64,000 nucleotides of DNA. Source: Bifidobacterium sp. B4142 (GTDB lineage: Bacteria > Actinomycetota > Actinomycetes > Actinomycetales > Bifidobacteriaceae). The translations under genes and the position numbers were made by a program. The notes under the pieces were generated by a model. It saw only the letters and a list, made by a program, of their open reading frames with translations. It did no database searches and was not told the DNA's origin. Of the stretch, positions 38,309-47,139 are shown piece by piece; the first letter of the stretch is position 1, and each line of letters begins with the position of its first letter. The stretch lies in assembly GCF_026537325.1 (NCBI RefSeq), contig NZ_JAFNMJ010000002.1:310001-374000 (forward strand), given 5' to 3'.

Positions 38309-39865
38309 ATGACAAAAGAAGAACCCTTGGTCTCCATGAAGGGAATCAGCATTGAATTCCCTGGTGTCAAGGCGCTCGACAATGTCGATTTGCGTCTGTT
38401 CCCCGGTGAGGTCCATGCCCTCATGGGGGAGAACGGCGCAGGCAAATCGACCATGATCAAGGCGCTCACCGGGGTATACAAAATCAACGCGGGAACCATC
38501 ACCGTCAACGGCCAGAACAGGATTTTCAACGGCACAGCCGATGCGCAGAACGCCGGCATCGCCACGGTCTACCAGGAAGTCAACCTGTGCACCAACCTGA
38601 GCGTGGGCGAAAACGTTATGCTCGGGCACGAGGTGAGGGGGCACCTGGGCATTAACTGGCGCAAGACCCATGAGGCAGCCAAAACCTATCTGGCCCAGAT
38701 GGGACTGACGGATCTGGATCCCCACACTCCGCTCAATGAGATATCCATAGCCATGCAGCAACTGGTGGCCATCGCCAGGGCCATGGTCATCGATGCCAAG
38801 GTCCTGATCCTGGATGAGCCGACATCTTCGCTGGATGCCAATGAGGTTCAGGATCTGTTCCAGATCATGCGCAAGGTCAGGGACAGGGGTATCGCCATAC
38901 TTTTCGTTTCCCACTTCCTGGACCAGGTCTACGAGATCGCCGACAGAATGACCATTCTGCGCAACGGCAAATTCGTCGAGGAGACCATGGTCAAGGACAT
39001 GCCGCGCGATGTCCTTATTACCAAGATGATCGGCAAGAACGCCGACGAGCTCTCGCTGATTGGTACAAAGTCGAGGAAGGAAACACCTCAGGCTGCAACG
39101 GACCGGCCCCTGGCAAGCGTCCGCGGCTTCGGCAGAAAGGGCAGCATCTACCCCTTCGACATGGATCTCTTCAAGGGCAAGATCATGGGACTGGCCGGCC
39201 TGCTGGGTTCCGGCAGAACCGAAATCGGCCGTCTGCTCTTCGGCGCAGACAAGCCCGACAAGGGCACCTACACCTTTGATGGGAAGAAGATCTCAATCGA
39301 CAGCCCGGCCACTGCCCTGAAGAACCGAATCGCCTACTCCACGGAGAACAGAAGGGATGAGGGCATCATCGGCGATCTGACCGTCAGGGAGAACATCATC
39401 CTGGCCCTCCAGGCCACCCGGGGCATGTTCAGGCCTATTCCCAGGAAGGAAGCCGATCGGATAGTCGACAAATACATCAAGGAGCTCAACGTTCGCCCGG
39501 CCGATCCCGACAGGTTGATCAAGAACCTGTCAGGCGGAAACCAGCAGAAGGTCCTACTGGCCAGGTGGCTGGCTACGGATCCGGAGCTGCTGATCCTGGA
39601 TGAACCGACCAGGGGAATCGACATTGGCGCCAAGGCTGAGATTCAGCAGACGGTGCTGGATCTGGCCGCCCAGGGCATGAGCGTGGTCTTCATCTCCTCC
39701 GAACTCGATGAGGTCGTCCGCCTGTCCGATCAGATAACCGTCCTCAAGGACCGTCACAAGATCGACCTGATGGACAACGACGATACGGTTTCCCAGCAGA
39801 CCATCGTGGAAGACATAGCCAACACCTCGGTCTCTGGACAATCTCAAGGAAAGGAGGAAAGATGA
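38309..39865 (+). CDS. fruK: Sugar ABC transporter ATP-binding protein (FruK-like, two NBDs)
   Basis: 518-residue double-ATPase of the RbsA/XylG type. The N-terminal nucleotide-binding domain has Walker A GENGAGKST, Walker B VLILDEPTSSLD and the switch in FVSHFLDQVYE. The C-terminal domain has the expected degenerate Walker A GLLGSGRTEIG, the signature LSGGNQQKVLLARWL and Walker B LLILDEPTRGIDIG. One catalytically degenerate site is normal for this class. It starts with GAGG eight bases upstream and overlaps fruF by four bases (ATGA). Confidence 0.92.
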   Translation: MTKEEPLVSMKGISIEFPGVKALDNVDLRLFPGEVHALMGENGAGKSTMIKALTGVYKINAGTITVNGQNRIFNGTADAQNAGIATVYQEVNLCTNLSVGENVMLGHEVRGHLGINWRKTHEAAKTYLAQMGLTDLDPHTPLNEISIAMQQLVAIARAMVIDAKVLILDEPTSSLDANEVQDLFQIMRKVRDRGIAILFVSHFLDQVYEIADRMTILRNGKFVEETMVKDMPRDVLITKMIGKNADELSLIGTKSRKETPQAATDRPLASVRGFGRKGSIYPFDMDLFKGKIMGLAGLLGSGRTEIGRLLFGADKPDKGTYTFDGKKISIDSPATALKNRIAYSTENRRDEGIIGDLTVRENIILALQATRGMFRPIPRKEADRIVDKYIKELNVRPADPDRLIKNLSGGNQQKVLLARWLATDPELLILDEPTRGIDIGAKAEIQQTVLDLAAQGMSVVFISSELDEVVRLSDQITVLKDRHKIDLMDNDDTVSQQTIVEDIANTSVSGQSQGKEER

Positions 39866-40941
39866 GCAAGCCCGCCAAGCAGCAATCGGAGGATGAAGAT
39901 CCATCCTTCCTGCGCCGTATATTCGGCAATCAGCTGATTTGGAGCGTGGTCGCCTTCCTCGCGCTGATTCTGGTCTGTACGCTGGTTGATCACTCCTTCC
40001 TCAGCCTGTCATACAATCCGCGTACAGGTGGCCTGGCAGGACCCCTGATCACCATGATCCAGGAGTCTGCACGATACCTGATGATCGCCACCGGCATGAC
40101 CCTGGTCATCTCGACCTCGGGCATCGACCTCTCGGTCGGCTCGGTCATGGCCGTGGCCGGAGCTGCAGCCATGCAGATGCTGATCAACGGGGTGAACGTC
40201 TGGATGGCCATTCTGATCTCCCTGGCCGTGGGTCTGGTTCTGGGCTGCATCAACGGCGCCCTGGTCTCCATCCTGGGACTCCAGCCCTTCATCACCACGC
40301 TGATCATGATGCTGGCAGGCAGGGGACTGGCCAAGGTCATCACCAATGGACAGAATGCCGACGCTTCAGGCGTGGCCGGCAGCGGACCATTGCGCTGGAT
40401 GGCCAACGGTTTCATTCTTGGAATCCCGGCCAATTTCGTCATAGCAGTGATCATCGTCTGCCTGGTCGGTCTCCTGATGAGGAAGACGGCGGCCGGCATG
40501 ATGATCGAGTCGGTGGGCATCAACCAGGAGGCCAGCCGAATGACCGGCATCAAGCCTCGGCGGATCCTCTTCCTGGTCTACGCCATCTCCGGCCTGCTGG
40601 CCGCTGTGGCAGGGCTCTTCGCCACTGCATCAGTGATGAGGGTCGACGTGGTCAAGACCGGTCAGGACCTAGAGATGTACGCCATTCTGGCTGTGGTCAT
40701 TGGAGGCACCTCCCTGCTGGGCGGCAAGTTCTCGCTGCTGGGAAGCGCTTTCGGCGCCGTGATTATTGCGATGATCCGCAAGACCATCATCACCCTGGGC
40801 ATTGATTCAGCCGCCACGCCAGCATTCTTCGCTGTGGTGGTCATCATCATCTGCGTCATGCAGGCGCCCAAGGTGCACAATGCGGTCGCTGAGTTCAAAC
40901 GCAGGCGTGCCATGAGGCAGTCTGCAGAGGTGGTGGCATGA
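39862..40941 (+). CDS. fruF: Sugar ABC transporter permease (FruF-like)
   Basis: 359-residue permease of the RbsC/AraH family with about nine hydrophobic segments; STSGIDLSVGSVMAVAG is the family hallmark (here about residues 88-104). The cytoplasmic N- and C-termini are charged. It forms the membrane channel with FruG. AAAGGAGGAAAG precedes the start, which overlaps the fruK stop codon; its own stop overlaps the fruG start (ATGA). Confidence 0.92.
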   Translation: MSKPAKQQSEDEDPSFLRRIFGNQLIWSVVAFLALILVCTLVDHSFLSLSYNPRTGGLAGPLITMIQESARYLMIATGMTLVISTSGIDLSVGSVMAVAGAAAMQMLINGVNVWMAILISLAVGLVLGCINGALVSILGLQPFITTLIMMLAGRGLAKVITNGQNADASGVAGSGPLRWMANGFILGIPANFVIAVIIVCLVGLLMRKTAAGMMIESVGINQEASRMTGIKPRRILFLVYAISGLLAAVAGLFATASVMRVDVVKTGQDLEMYAILAVVIGGTSLLGGKFSLLGSAFGAVIIAMIRKTIITLGIDSAATPAFFAVVVIIICVMQAPKVHNAVAEFKRRRAMRQSAEVVA

Positions 40942-41945
40942 TGAAGAAGAGTGCAAGCAGACAAACAGGTTTCCGGCTGAGCCCTAGGGCCATTCCGACA
41001 GTTGCTGCCGTGGTCATCTTCCTGCTCATGCTGATCATGGGCCAGGTGCTCTTCGGCACCTATATCCGGCTAGGATTCATGTCCTCCCTGTTCATGGACC
41101 ACGCCTACCTGGTGATCCTGGCAGTAGCCATGACCTTCCCCATCCTCACCGGTGGCATCGATCTGAGCGTGGGGGCCATAGTGGCCATCACCGGCGTGGT
41201 CGGTGTCAAGCTCATGATTGCCGGTGTGCCGGCGTCACTGGTCATTGTCATCATGATCGCCATCGGTGCGGTCTTTGGACTTTTGGCCGGTGTGCTCATT
41301 GAAGAGTTCAACATGCAGCCCTTCATCGCCACACTGTCCACCATGTTCCTGGCCAGGGGCATAGCCTCCATCATCTCGACCGATTCGCTCAATATGCCGC
41401 AGAACAACAACTTCAGCTGGATCGGCGGCGAGGGACTGAAGATCATCGACAACCCGAAGATTTCCAACGACCTTTCGCTGAACTTCGGTGTGATAGTCGC
41501 TCTGGTTGTCGTGGCGGTCAGCTACGTCATCCTCCACAAGACCAGGACGGGCCGCACCATCTACGCCATCGGTGGTTCCCGGTCCTCGGCTGAGCTGATG
41601 GGCCTTCCGGTCAAGCGGACACAGTATGTCATTTACCTGACCTCGGCCGTCCTGGCCTCCATCGCCTCCATCGTCTATGTGGCTGGCATCGGTTCAGCCA
41701 AGAACACCATGGGCGTCGGCTGGGAGCTGGACGCTGTGGCTGCAGTCGTCATCGGCGGTACCCTGATCACTGGCGGTTACGGCTACGTGCTGGGCTCCGT
41801 CATAGGTGCGCTGGTCCGCTCGATCATCGATCCTCTGACCTCGGACTTCGGTGTTCCTGCCGAGGCCGTCACCATCGTGGTTGGTCTGATGATCCTGGCC
41901 TTCGTCATCCTCCAGCGTCTGGTGACCTTCGTCAGAAAGGAATGA
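40938..41945 (+). CDS. fruG: Sugar ABC transporter permease (FruG-like)
   Basis: 335-residue second permease of the RbsC type with the hallmark LTGGIDLSVGAIVAITG and a GMGVGWELDAVAAVVIGGT-like segment (NTMGVGWELDAVAAVVIGG). It overlaps fruF by four bases; a second ATG three bases downstream (40941) is also possible. It is the last gene of the transporter unit, which ends at the hairpin 41971-42011. Confidence 0.92.
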   Translation: MMKKSASRQTGFRLSPRAIPTVAAVVIFLLMLIMGQVLFGTYIRLGFMSSLFMDHAYLVILAVAMTFPILTGGIDLSVGAIVAITGVVGVKLMIAGVPASLVIVIMIAIGAVFGLLAGVLIEEFNMQPFIATLSTMFLARGIASIISTDSLNMPQNNNFSWIGGEGLKIIDNPKISNDLSLNFGVIVALVVVAVSYVILHKTRTGRTIYAIGGSRSSAELMGLPVKRTQYVIYLTSAVLASIASIVYVAGIGSAKNTMGVGWELDAVAAVVIGGTLITGGYGYVLGSVIGALVRSIIDPLTSDFGVPAEAVTIVVGLMILAFVILQRLVTFVRKE

Positions 41946-41970
41946 AGCAGAGTTTTCCTGGATGATCTGA

Positions 41971-42011
41971 ATGGGGGCTGATGCCGTGGCGATTGCGGCA
42001 TCAGCCCCCAT
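41971..42011. terminator. Bidirectional terminator between fruG and the convergent oxidoreductase gene
   Basis: A perfect 16-bp stem has arms ATGGGGGCTGATGCCG (41971-41986) and CGGCATCAGCCCCCAT (41996-42011) with a nine-base loop. It is centred between two convergent stop codons and can serve both strands; only short T-rich stretches follow. Confidence 0.8.
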
Positions 42012-42024
42012 TTGCGTTGCTGGT

Positions 42025-43071
42025 TCATGATTCGAAGGGGAAGACCAATCCCCACTGGCGGCGCAGAGAGTCCATGAGCTCCATGATGCGCAGGGTGTCC
42101 TTGTGGGGCATCTGGGCGCACTCGGTCTTGCCATCCAGGATGGCCTGTGCCGCGCTGGACACCTCATACTCATAACCGGTCAGCTGGTCGGGGATGGGGT
42201 AGTGCTTCTTCAATTGATGATCCGCGTCGTACAGGTCGATGGACTCCACATTGTTGATGTTGGAGCACTGCAGGTAACCCTGGTCTCCCCAGATGCTGCC
42301 GGTCCGGTCACTGGCCGAGACCATGGAGCTGGTCGCCGCGCCCATGGATCCATCCTGGTAGAAAATGGTCGTGGAGTTCTGGCTGTCGACCCCCTCAGGG
42401 CTGCGGACCCAATCCGTGCAGACCCGCTCAATAGGCTTGGGTCCCATGACCATGTCAATGAAGTTGAGAGGATAGACACCTACGTCGAGCAGGGCGCCGC
42501 CGGCCAGAGCCGGGTCGGTCATTCTGGCCTTGCCTACGGTCACATATCCCAGGTTGGCGGTGACGGTCCTGACGGTGCCGATTTCCCCTGAGGAGACGAT
42601 GTCGTCGATGATGGAACGTGAGGGCATGTACCTGGTCCAGATGGCTTCGGTGCAGAGCAGGCCGGTGCTCTCGGATGTATCAATGACTTGCCTGGCCTGA
42701 TCGGCGTTGGCGGCGAAGGACTTCTCGACCAGTACGTTCTTTCCCGCCTTCATGCAGGCGATGGCCTGTTCGGCGTGGAGGCTGTGAGGCGTGGCGATGT
42801 AGACCAGATCCACTTGGGGATCATCCAGGAGTTCCTGGTAGGACCCATAGGAATGTTCGAATCCATATTTTTTGGCGAAGGCGGCTGCGCGATCCCCGTC
42901 CCTGGAGGCCACGGCGTAGGGGGCGATCAGATGGCTATACTGCGAGTCCTGAGCCATCATGACCACCGTCTTGGCCAGGGCATTGGCTATCCGTCCGGCG
43001 CCGAGAATGGCGAAATTGACCCGCATACCCCTCTGCTCAGCCTCTTGTCGTTTGCCGTTCAATCTACTCAT
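42025..43071 (-). CDS. Gfo/Idh/MocA family NAD(P)-dependent oxidoreductase
   Basis: 348-residue dehydrogenase of the glucose-fructose oxidoreductase/inositol dehydrogenase family. Rossmann motif FAILGAGRIANALAK, then the catalytic Lys in LVEKSFAANADQA (EKS where many members have EKP), and GGALLDVGVYPLNFI for the substrate domain. The substrate is probably a sugar or polyol, not determinable from sequence. The start at 43071 was chosen for AAGGAG at a good distance; ATG 43026 is less well supported. This start lies inside the 3' end of vsr (8-base overlap), so the two genes are coupled. Confidence 0.87.
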   Translation of the reverse strand: MSRLNGKRQEAEQRGMRVNFAILGAGRIANALAKTVVMMAQDSQYSHLIAPYAVASRDGDRAAAFAKKYGFEHSYGSYQELLDDPQVDLVYIATPHSLHAEQAIACMKAGKNVLVEKSFAANADQARQVIDTSESTGLLCTEAIWTRYMPSRSIIDDIVSSGEIGTVRTVTANLGYVTVGKARMTDPALAGGALLDVGVYPLNFIDMVMGPKPIERVCTDWVRSPEGVDSQNSTTIFYQDGSMGAATSSMVSASDRTGSIWGDQGYLQCSNINNVESIDLYDADHQLKKHYPIPDQLTGYEYEVSSAAQAILDGKTECAQMPHKDTLRIMELMDSLRRQWGLVFPFES

Positions 43072-43528
43072 CCTTGACTCCTTCGTTTGGATGGTCATCT
43101 GCTGTGATGGCCTCATACAATTTCTGCAGGGTTTCCTGGGCATGGCGGGCATCCAGCTGGCACTCCCAAACGGTGAAGACCCGCCAGCCCATGGCTTTCA
43201 GTTTTTTGCCCTGCTCCTGATCCCGCAAACGGTTCCTTGTTAGCTTTGTGGTCCAATATTCCACATTGGATTTGGGAAGCGAGAATTTGGCACAGCCCTG
43301 ATGCATGTGCCAGAAACAGCCATTGACGAATACCATGGCCCGCCACTTGGGCAGTACCACATCAGGATGGCCCGGATACCTCTTGTCGTTTTTGCGAAAC
43401 CGCAGACCTCGTGAGAATAGGTAGGACCGGACCTGGCGCTCTATTGATGTTTCCGTGCCCCTGATGCGGGACATGGTGTAGCTGCGTGTGCCGGGCTGGA
43501 ATCTGCTGGGTGTTTTTCTTGAAACCAT
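43064..43528 (-). CDS. vsr: Very short patch repair endonuclease (Vsr)
   Basis: 154-residue Vsr endonuclease, which nicks next to T:G mismatches formed by deamination of 5-methylcytosine. The family blocks are intact: MSRIRGTETSIE, the catalytic core GHPDVVLPKWRAMVFVNGCFWHMH (Asp of PDV as metal ligand), and the C-terminal LKAMGWRVFTVWECQL with its conserved Cys. Vsr genes normally sit beside a C5-cytosine methyltransferase; none is present in this window. The gene lies 12 bases after the cyclophilin gene and overlaps the oxidoreductase gene by 8 bases. The start has only a weak Shine-Dalgarno; ATG 43474 is an alternative. Confidence 0.92.
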   Translation of the reverse strand: MVSRKTPSRFQPGTRSYTMSRIRGTETSIERQVRSYLFSRGLRFRKNDKRYPGHPDVVLPKWRAMVFVNGCFWHMHQGCAKFSLPKSNVEYWTTKLTRNRLRDQEQGKKLKAMGWRVFTVWECQLDARHAQETLQKLYEAITADDHPNEGVKDE

Positions 43529-43540
43529 CCCCGGCCCGGC

Positions 43541-44080
43541 TCAGAGGATTTCGACGCTGTTGATGAAGACCGGCTCAAGGGGACGGTCGCCCGAGTCGGT
43601 GGCCACGGCGTCCAGCTTGTCGACCACCTTCCGGGAATCATCATCGGCCACCTGGCCGAAGATGGTGTGGTGCCCGTTCAGCCAGGGGGTTGGCACGGTG
43701 GTGATGAAGAACTGTGATCCGTTGGTGCCGTGGGTCTTCCCGGTGGCAGGATCCCGGCGCAGCCCTGCATTGGCCATGGCCAGCTTGTAGGGTTCGTCAA
43801 AGGTCAGAGAGGGGTCGATCTCGTCATCGAACTCGTAGCCGGGGCCGCCTGTGCCGGTGCCCAGCGGGCAGCCGCCCTGGATCATGAATTCCTTGATGAT
43901 CCGGTGGAAGGTCAGACCGTCGTAGAAAGGATCCTGACGCTTCTGGCCCGTCTCGGGGTCGGTCCAGTCCCTGCGGCCGGCGGCCAAATCGAGGAAGTTG
44001 GTTACGGTTTCAGGGGCCTGATCGTCAAAGAGGTCCAGGCGAATATCGCCCTCTGAGGTATGCATAATGACTGTGCTCAT
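43541..44080 (-). CDS. Peptidyl-prolyl cis-trans isomerase (cyclophilin type)
   Basis: 179-residue cytosolic cyclophilin catalysing proline isomerisation. Hallmarks: FHRIIKEFMIQGGCPLGTGTGGPGYEFDDE, NGSQFFITTVPTPWLNGHHTIFGQV, and the C-terminal ELVFINSVEIL-like end (EPVFINSVEIL). No signal peptide. It starts a minus-strand cluster with vsr (12-base gap) and the oxidoreductase gene. The yccF gene ends 12 bases upstream, so the whole minus-strand run from tetR to the oxidoreductase could be one transcript. Confidence 0.93.
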   Translation of the reverse strand: MSTVIMHTSEGDIRLDLFDDQAPETVTNFLDLAAGRRDWTDPETGQKRQDPFYDGLTFHRIIKEFMIQGGCPLGTGTGGPGYEFDDEIDPSLTFDEPYKLAMANAGLRRDPATGKTHGTNGSQFFITTVPTPWLNGHHTIFGQVADDDSRKVVDKLDAVATDSGDRPLEPVFINSVEIL

Positions 44081-44092
44081 GTCCCAATGCTT

Positions 44093-44464
44093 TCATAAGA
44101 CGGCGACGCGCACCGAGGATCCGAAGGGCATCAGGGCCAGGCGGGCCATCTTGAAGGCCTGCAGGCCGAAGGGTATGCCCACCACGGTCAGCATGGTGAC
44201 CAGCCCGGCCGCCAGATAGGCCAAAGCCAGCCACCAGCCTCCCAGGATGATCCAGAGCAGGTTGGCCAGCCAGGATCCCAGTCCGCCGCCGTAGATGACC
44301 TGTCGGCCAAAGGGGGTCAGGGTCAGTCTGGCCATCTTGAAGGCCTGGATGCCCAGGGGAATGCCCACTACGGTCAGGCAGAGCACGATGCCCACCATGG
44401 TCCAGGCCAGTGCGATGGCCAGTCCTCCCAGCACTAGCCAGCAGATGTTGCCGATCAGGCGCAT
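44093..44464 (-). CDS. YccF domain-containing membrane protein
   Basis: 123-residue small membrane protein of the YccF (DUF307) family, function unknown. Two internally repeated units of about 62 residues each contain two hydrophobic helices and end in VVGIPxGxQAFKMARLxLxPFG (first near 33-55, second near 94-116). The duplication is also visible in the DNA (same bases around 44144-44160 and 44330-44346). ATG 44464 has GGAAGGA upstream and overlaps the end of the tetR gene by ten bases. Confidence 0.87.
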   Translation of the reverse strand: MRLIGNICWLVLGGLAIALAWTMVGIVLCLTVVGIPLGIQAFKMARLTLTPFGRQVIYGGGLGSWLANLLWIILGGWWLALAYLAAGLVTMLTVVGIPFGLQAFKMARLALMPFGSSVRVAVL

Positions 44465-45162
44465 GTCGGTCCTTCCGTCAGGGTGGCGGTGACGGCCTTG
44501 GCACAGGCGGTCACTTTCTCGATGATGCAAGTCAGTCGTTTCTCCCGCTGCTCGGGCGCAAGCTCCTGGTCCAGGGCATCAATCAGTCGCATGCCGGATT
44601 GAACGATCCCTCGCGTCACCTCCACGCCCATGGCCGGGTCTGTTGGGCGCAGGGCTGTCCACGCCTGGATCAGCGGCTGGTTGACCTGCCGGTGGAAGTC
44701 CAGCAGGGCTTGGATCTGCCGGTCTGTGGACCGATCGCTCTTAGGATCAGGCTCTTGGGGATTCGAGGGGCTCCCGTAGATCAGGGCCTGGCGTAACTGC
44801 TCGTCGTGCTGCTCGGCGTAGAGGTTCATCAGCCAGCCGTGTCCGTGCAGCCCGGCCTGTTCAAGATTGGTGCGGGTCCAGACCTCGACCGTCCGGCGTG
44901 GGTCGTCCGTCTGACCCAGGGCCAGGTCCAGGGCCTGGCCCCAGTCAGGCAGGTGCCGTTCCATGACCATGTCGCAGAGCTGGTCGGCATCCCTTGCGTA
45001 GCGGTAGAGGGAGTTCCGTGCCAGATTGGCACGTCGGGCCACCTCGGCCATGGTCAGTTGGCTTCGTCCGCCGGTGCGCAGGATGGCTTCGGCGGCGGCG
45101 ATGATCTGGTCCAGGGTTTTGGCGCGGTGTTCCTGGAGTGTGGATTCGCGAATCCTGGGCAT
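44455..45162 (-). CDS. TetR family transcriptional regulator
   Basis: 235-residue regulator. The N-terminal helix-turn-helix is RAKTLDQIIAAAEAILRTGG...MAEVARRANLARNSLYRYARDADQLCDMV (about 11-62) and the C-terminal ligand/dimer domain is helical. It is divergently arranged with a DHA2 efflux pump, the classical layout for a repressor of that pump. ATG 45162 is preceded by GAGGAGG. The promoter candidate at 45229-45257 drives it. It overlaps yccF. Confidence 0.88.
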   Translation of the reverse strand: MPRIRESTLQEHRAKTLDQIIAAAEAILRTGGRSQLTMAEVARRANLARNSLYRYARDADQLCDMVMERHLPDWGQALDLALGQTDDPRRTVEVWTRTNLEQAGLHGHGWLMNLYAEQHDEQLRQALIYGSPSNPQEPDPKSDRSTDRQIQALLDFHRQVNQPLIQAWTALRPTDPAMGVEVTRGIVQSGMRLIDALDQELAPEQREKRLTCIIEKVTACAKAVTATLTEGPTCA

Positions 45163-45228
45163 GGTCCTCCTCGGTCCGGCCTGCTGGGCGCAGCGATCGT
45201 GAATCGGGCTGGGCCGGTCATGGGGCAT

Positions 45229-45257
45229 ATGATATGGCCTATTTGCAGTAGAGCCAA
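45229..45257 (-). promoter_or_regulatory. tetR promoter (minus strand)
   Basis: Read on the minus strand, -35 TTGGCT (complement of 45252-45257) and -10 TATCAT (complement of 45229-45234) are separated by exactly 17 bases. A short palindrome CATATGATATG (45226-45236) covers the -10. The expected start of transcription lies about 60 bases before the tetR ATG. Confidence 0.55.
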
Positions 45258-45303
45258 GTTGCCAGGACCGGTTCAGCGTGCGGCTTGTCCGCGCTGAGAG
45301 AAC

Positions 45304-45340
45304 TTGCCAGACAGGTTTTCGCGACGTATAGTCGCAAAAA
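45304..45340 (+). promoter_or_regulatory. Efflux-pump promoter with overlapping TetR operator
   Basis: -35 TTGCCA (45304-45309) and -10 TATAGT (45327-45332) are separated by 17 bases. A 25-base palindrome at 45316-45340, with arms TTTTCGCGAC and GTCGCAAAAA around GTATA (nine of ten positions pair), covers the -10. This is the layout of a promoter repressed by the divergently encoded TetR protein. Confidence 0.7.
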
Positions 45341-45368
45341 ATCGCAGACCAGGGTGAGGGGAGATCTG

Positions 45369-47063
45369 ATGACCGGATCGGCCAGTATGGACTTGAAGAA
45401 GGGTAGCCAGAAGAACCGTCAGGAGTCTCAGGAGGCGGCACCGCCCTGGCGCGCCCTATGGGTGTTGGCTCTGGGTCTGGCCATGATCGTGCTGGATTCG
45501 TCCATCGTCAACGTCTCCATACCTTCCATCATCGCTGCCATCCATATCAACCTGGCTCAAGCCCAGTGGGTGACCGCCCTCTACAGCATCGTCCTGGCGG
45601 CCCTGCTCCTGCCTTCCGGTCGGCTGGGAGACATGATCGGACGCAAGCGGATCCTGCAGGTGGGCACGGTCATCTTTGTACTGGGTTCCGTCTTTGCCGC
45701 ATCGGCCTCCTCCGGCACACTGCTGCTTTTGGCCAGGTTTGTTCAAGGAATCGGCGGCTCCCTGGTTATGCCTTCCACCCTCTCTACCGTGTCCGCCACC
45801 TTCCGGGGTCGGCACCGGGCCACTGCATTCGGCATCTGGGGGGCCGTCATGTCATCCGCAGCGGCGGTCGGCCCCTTCCTGGGCGGGGTCTTCACCAGCA
45901 CCATCGGATGGCGGTGGATCTTCCTGGTCAATCTGCCCCTGGGACTGATCGTCTTCCTGGCCAGCGCAGTCTTTGTGCCCGAGACCAAGTCAGCACCCAG
46001 GCAGGTCGGCGACCGGTGGGGGATGCTTGCCGACTGGAAGGGTATACTCCTTTCGGCCCTGGGGTCGGCCCTAGTGGTCTTTGCGCTGATCGAGGGGCAG
46101 ACCTACGGCTGGTGGCGTCCCCGCGCCGCACTTGAGCTGGGCCCACTGCACTGGTCTGCATCGGCGCCCTTGTCGCCGGTTCCAGTCAGTCTGCTCCTGG
46201 GGCTGTCCCTGCTGGCCGCCTTTGCACTGACCGAGCTGGCCAGGGCGCGCAGGGGCAAGATGGTCATCCTGGATGTATCCATGTTCGCCATCGGCACCTT
46301 CGGCTGGGGCAACCTCTCGGCCGCCATCGTCAACGCCGGTCAGTTCGCGGTCATGTTCATCCTGCCCCTCTATCTGATCAACGCCAGAGGCCTGAGTCCA
46401 TTGGGAGCCGGATCCATCCTGGGTGTCATGGCTCTGGGGTCGGTTGTTTCGGGCGGTCTGGCCCGGGTGGTCTCGGCCCGTCTGGGAGCCGGCGGCACGG
46501 TGCAGACGGGCCTGCTGATGGAGATCGTCGGCGTGGCCCTTTCCATTCTGCTCATGCGTGGGTCGGTACCTGTCTGGCCCATGACCCTGACCCTGATTAT
46601 TTACGGTGCCGGCCTGGGCTTTGCCTCGGCACAGCTGACCAGCCTGGTGCTGTCCGGTGTTCCGGTGGCACAATCCGGCCAGGCTTCGGCCACACAGTCC
46701 ACCATCCGTCAGTGGGGGACCGCCTTGGGTGCCGCAGTCTCTGGTTCCGCCCTCTCCCTGGCTCTGAGCCTGGTGCTGCCGAGGCATCTGACGGCCCTCA
46801 AGGGTATCTCGGCGCAAATGGCTGATGGTCTGGTCAGATCGGTTCAGTCTTCTGCCGGAAACGCCATTGTCGGCATGCGGGCTCAGGGTACCCGGGGCCG
46901 ACTGGGAGCTTTGGGCCCCCAGGTGACCAATGCCTTGACCGAGGGATTCACCCAAGGCGCCCAGTGGGCCATGGGCTTCGCGGTCCTGCTGCTTCTTCTG
47001 GGACTGGTCGCCTCGGTGCTGGTGCGTCGTGCCGCCCGCAAGGCTGGCGCCGATAAGATCTGA
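45369..47063 (+). CDS. MFS transporter, DHA2 (14-TM) drug efflux family
   Basis: 564-residue proton-coupled exporter of the EmrB/QacA type, with about fourteen hydrophobic segments. Motif A is LLPSGRLGDMIGRKRI, motif D1 is LDSSIVNVSIPSI, and motif C is WGAVMSSAAAVGPFLGGVFT; together these mark drug:H+ antiporters. Substrates unknown. ATG 45369 is chosen because it lies about 30 bases downstream of the promoter and has GGGGAG upstream; an earlier in-frame ATG (45285) is upstream of the promoter. Divergent from tetR, its likely repressor. Confidence 0.9.
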   Translation: MTGSASMDLKKGSQKNRQESQEAAPPWRALWVLALGLAMIVLDSSIVNVSIPSIIAAIHINLAQAQWVTALYSIVLAALLLPSGRLGDMIGRKRILQVGTVIFVLGSVFAASASSGTLLLLARFVQGIGGSLVMPSTLSTVSATFRGRHRATAFGIWGAVMSSAAAVGPFLGGVFTSTIGWRWIFLVNLPLGLIVFLASAVFVPETKSAPRQVGDRWGMLADWKGILLSALGSALVVFALIEGQTYGWWRPRAALELGPLHWSASAPLSPVPVSLLLGLSLLAAFALTELARARRGKMVILDVSMFAIGTFGWGNLSAAIVNAGQFAVMFILPLYLINARGLSPLGAGSILGVMALGSVVSGGLARVVSARLGAGGTVQTGLLMEIVGVALSILLMRGSVPVWPMTLTLIIYGAGLGFASAQLTSLVLSGVPVAQSGQASATQSTIRQWGTALGAAVSGSALSLALSLVLPRHLTALKGISAQMADGLVRSVQSSAGNAIVGMRAQGTRGRLGALGPQVTNALTEGFTQGAQWAMGFAVLLLLLGLVASVLVRRAARKAGADKI

Positions 47064-47139
47064 GGCATTCGTGACCCCGCCTTCTTCGGGTTCGGCACCG
47101 CATGGGGTTGTCTGCCCGTCGGCCGGCCTTGGCACGGTT

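Noticed and set aside
42025-45162. A defence island built around vsr
   Set aside because: Apart from vsr, the neighbours are a cyclophilin, a YccF protein, a TetR regulator and a sugar-type oxidoreductase; no methyltransferase, restriction enzyme or other defence gene is present.
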